Source: Scatophagus argus | Taxonomy: Eukaryota > Chordata > Actinopteri > Scatophagidae | DNA length: 64,000 nucleotides | NCBI RefSeq assembly: GCF_020382885.2 | Contig: NC_058495.1 | Span: forward strand, 1,526,127 to 1,590,126 | Direction of reading: 5' to 3' | Part shown: piece after piece, positions 62,321 to 64,000 of the stretch | Layout of the letters: each line of letters opens with the position of its first letter | Numbering within the stretch: position 1 is the stretch's first letter | Program-made: the position numbers and the translations under genes | The notes under the pieces: generated by a model | The model's database searches: none | Told to the model about the DNA's origin: nothing | Seen by the model: only the letters and a program-made list of their open reading frames with translations

Positions 62321-64000
62321 GTAAAAGCACCATGTCTCATGTAGTATTTTAGCTATCTTTACACAGCAGTCTTTTAAAAGCTTTTACTCTTTGAGGTCAC
62401 ATCACGTGAAATTATACAAATTTTATGCTGTGACATGCTGATAATCCAAGTGAATCACTTTTTTTGCTTCACTTAATTCAGGCCAAAATTATATTCACCT
62501 TAGCCAGTTTCTTGTTGAGAGTGGAAGGTATTGGTAGCCGTTGCTGGGAGCAGTTACCCTTCCTGCACCTTGTGGAGTTTTGTCACACATTAACAAAAAA
62601 TGCTTGTATACAGTGTTTCTCACCAAAACAGTCTAGTTATATCCCTGAGTTCTAACAAAAGTGGGCATTTAATTCCTCATAAAACATTTGCAAAGCCATT
62701 ATTATTAAGATTTTAAATAGGGATTGTTTACAACCATGTTTGCTTACAGGCTTTATTGCGTTTGTTCACACTTTGCCGCTACCACTTGACAACCAGTCAG
62801 TGCTTGCTGTACAGCACATTTACTTTCTTATCAAAATGTCCTTGAAATTGCCTTTTCTTTTTGTTTGATCCTGCATAACAGAGTAAGCTGCAGATAAGCT
62901 GAAGACAGCAGGTGACTGTTAATAATGTATCCTAGTAACACACACTATAGTAACACACCTAATAACACACACTATAGTAACACACCTAGTAACACACACT
63001 ATAGTAACACACCTAATAACACACACTATAGTAACACACCTAGTAACACACCCATAGCCATAGTTGTGTGGACATTCACACGGATGCATATCACTGGATC
63101 ACGCAGATCACAAGACTACATACTTAAGACTACACTTGGTTGGTGCAACCCATGTAAAGTCCATCCTTGACTGGGGCTGCGGTGGTATGGACTCTTTCTT
63201 ACCATAGTGTTGAAGCAACTTTTCCACGCACTTTGGCTGAATACGGCAGTGGGACGCATGTTGAGTGTGTGGTTGAGTGAGTGAGACAGAGCAGCAGCAG
63301 AAAGTGAGCAGTCAAGAATTTAGAAAACAAATCCATAATAAGAAATTCAACACTGAATGTCTTCTATGATTATTTATCAACTTCTCCGTGACTACCAGTT
63401 TTTGTTCTTGTTGTTATCATGCTTGTTAGCTGTCTGATGTTAATCCTATGATGTTCTTGTTTGAGTTGGGTTGTTGTCCTGACTTGTCAGTCCAATAGTA
63501 AGGTTTGTTCCTGATGTTCAACATGCTGCTTTCGGCTCAGCATCGCAGCCTACCATTATGAATCCAAATTTAATGTACTTAAAGTCATGATTATTTTATG
63601 AAATTGCAAGTCTAATTATGAAATAAGAGCATACTTTTGAAAATGGGCATTTAGAAAGAAAACTTTCATGAAAGATGATAAAATAACATTTTCTAATGAT
63701 GAGCTTAAATTATTTAGCAAATCATTATTTTCCTTAATCTTATTTTCCTATTAGTTTTCCTTAATCACAGTAAATCGTGGAACACGTATATTATTGTTTA
63801 TGGATTATTTATTTAATAATTGTTTATTTAATATTGAGCGCTAACTCTGAACACAGTGTAAGTTGGTCTGTAGGTGAGGGTGGGGGTTGCAATCGTGACC
63901 TCAGAATCTCTAAAAGTTTGGCTTCTGACCCACTGGAAAGAAAGATTGCAGTTGCAGCACAATTTTTTTTGACATGTTGATACCAATTCGTATTTGATGT
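62321..64000. other. efcc1 intron 2 sequence to the window edge
   Basis: No further coiled-coil exon recognised. Contains the 27-bp minisatellite and otherwise AT-rich unique DNA. Confidence 0.5.
62931..63052. repeat. 27-bp minisatellite with 54-bp higher-order pattern
   Basis: Four tandem copies of a 27-bp unit starting AACACACACTATAGTAACAC. The unit ends alternate CCTAAT, CCTAGT, CCTAAT, CCTAGT, so the true repeat is a 54-bp pair present twice. In efcc1 intron 2. Confidence 0.85.

Noticed and set aside
62925..63170. 81-codon frame with repeated NTHYSNTP motif
   Set aside because: The repetition is just the 27-bp minisatellite read in frame; no exon signals.

Overview
This is vertebrate nuclear DNA, almost certainly from a teleost (probably percomorph) fish. 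Five multi-exon genes with GT-AG introns sit among fish-type repeats: Tc1/mariner copies, LINE fragments, tRNA-derived SINEs and many AT/CA/GA microsatellites. There are no operons, CRISPR arrays or bacterial features. Genes were reconstructed by translating exons, checking donors and acceptors, and checking that exon phases add up. Names come from remembered family sequences, not a database search.

Layout. (1) 293-9577, minus: ldlrad2, five exons, 389 aa, with signal peptide, CUB-like region, LDL-receptor class A module, transmembrane segment and Cys-rich tail. (2) 16427-31911, minus: a divergent nicotinamide phosphoribosyltransferase (NAMPT2-like), eleven exons, about 493 aa, intact except for one extra base in exon 7 that shifts the frame. 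(3) 34985-45792, plus: acad9, eighteen exons, 631 aa. (4) 46139-58290, minus: cfap92 (KIAA1257), fifteen exons plus a possible 6-nt microexon, about 1093 aa. (5) 60296 onward, plus: efcc1, first two exons only, running off the right edge.

Context. The block acad9-cfap92-efcc1 matches the gene neighbourhood I recall from human 3q21.3. acad9 and cfap92 are tail to tail, with stops about 350 bp apart and polyadenylation signals about 140 bp apart. cfap92 and efcc1 are head to head across about 2 kb that holds a near-consensus RFX X-box, fitting a ciliary gene. A second near-consensus X-box lies about 270 bp upstream of the ldlrad2 start codon. NAMPT (NAD salvage) and ACAD9 (mitochondrial fatty-acid oxidation and complex I assembly) are both metabolic, but nothing in the sequence suggests the five genes form one pathway.

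The main items for follow-up are the nampt exon 7 frameshift and its altered phosphate-binding glycine, the X-boxes, the cfap92 microexon candidate, a LINE tail that forms the acad9 exon 7 splice acceptor, and a long hairpin in ldlrad2 intron 2. I did not find a clearly new multi-gene system.
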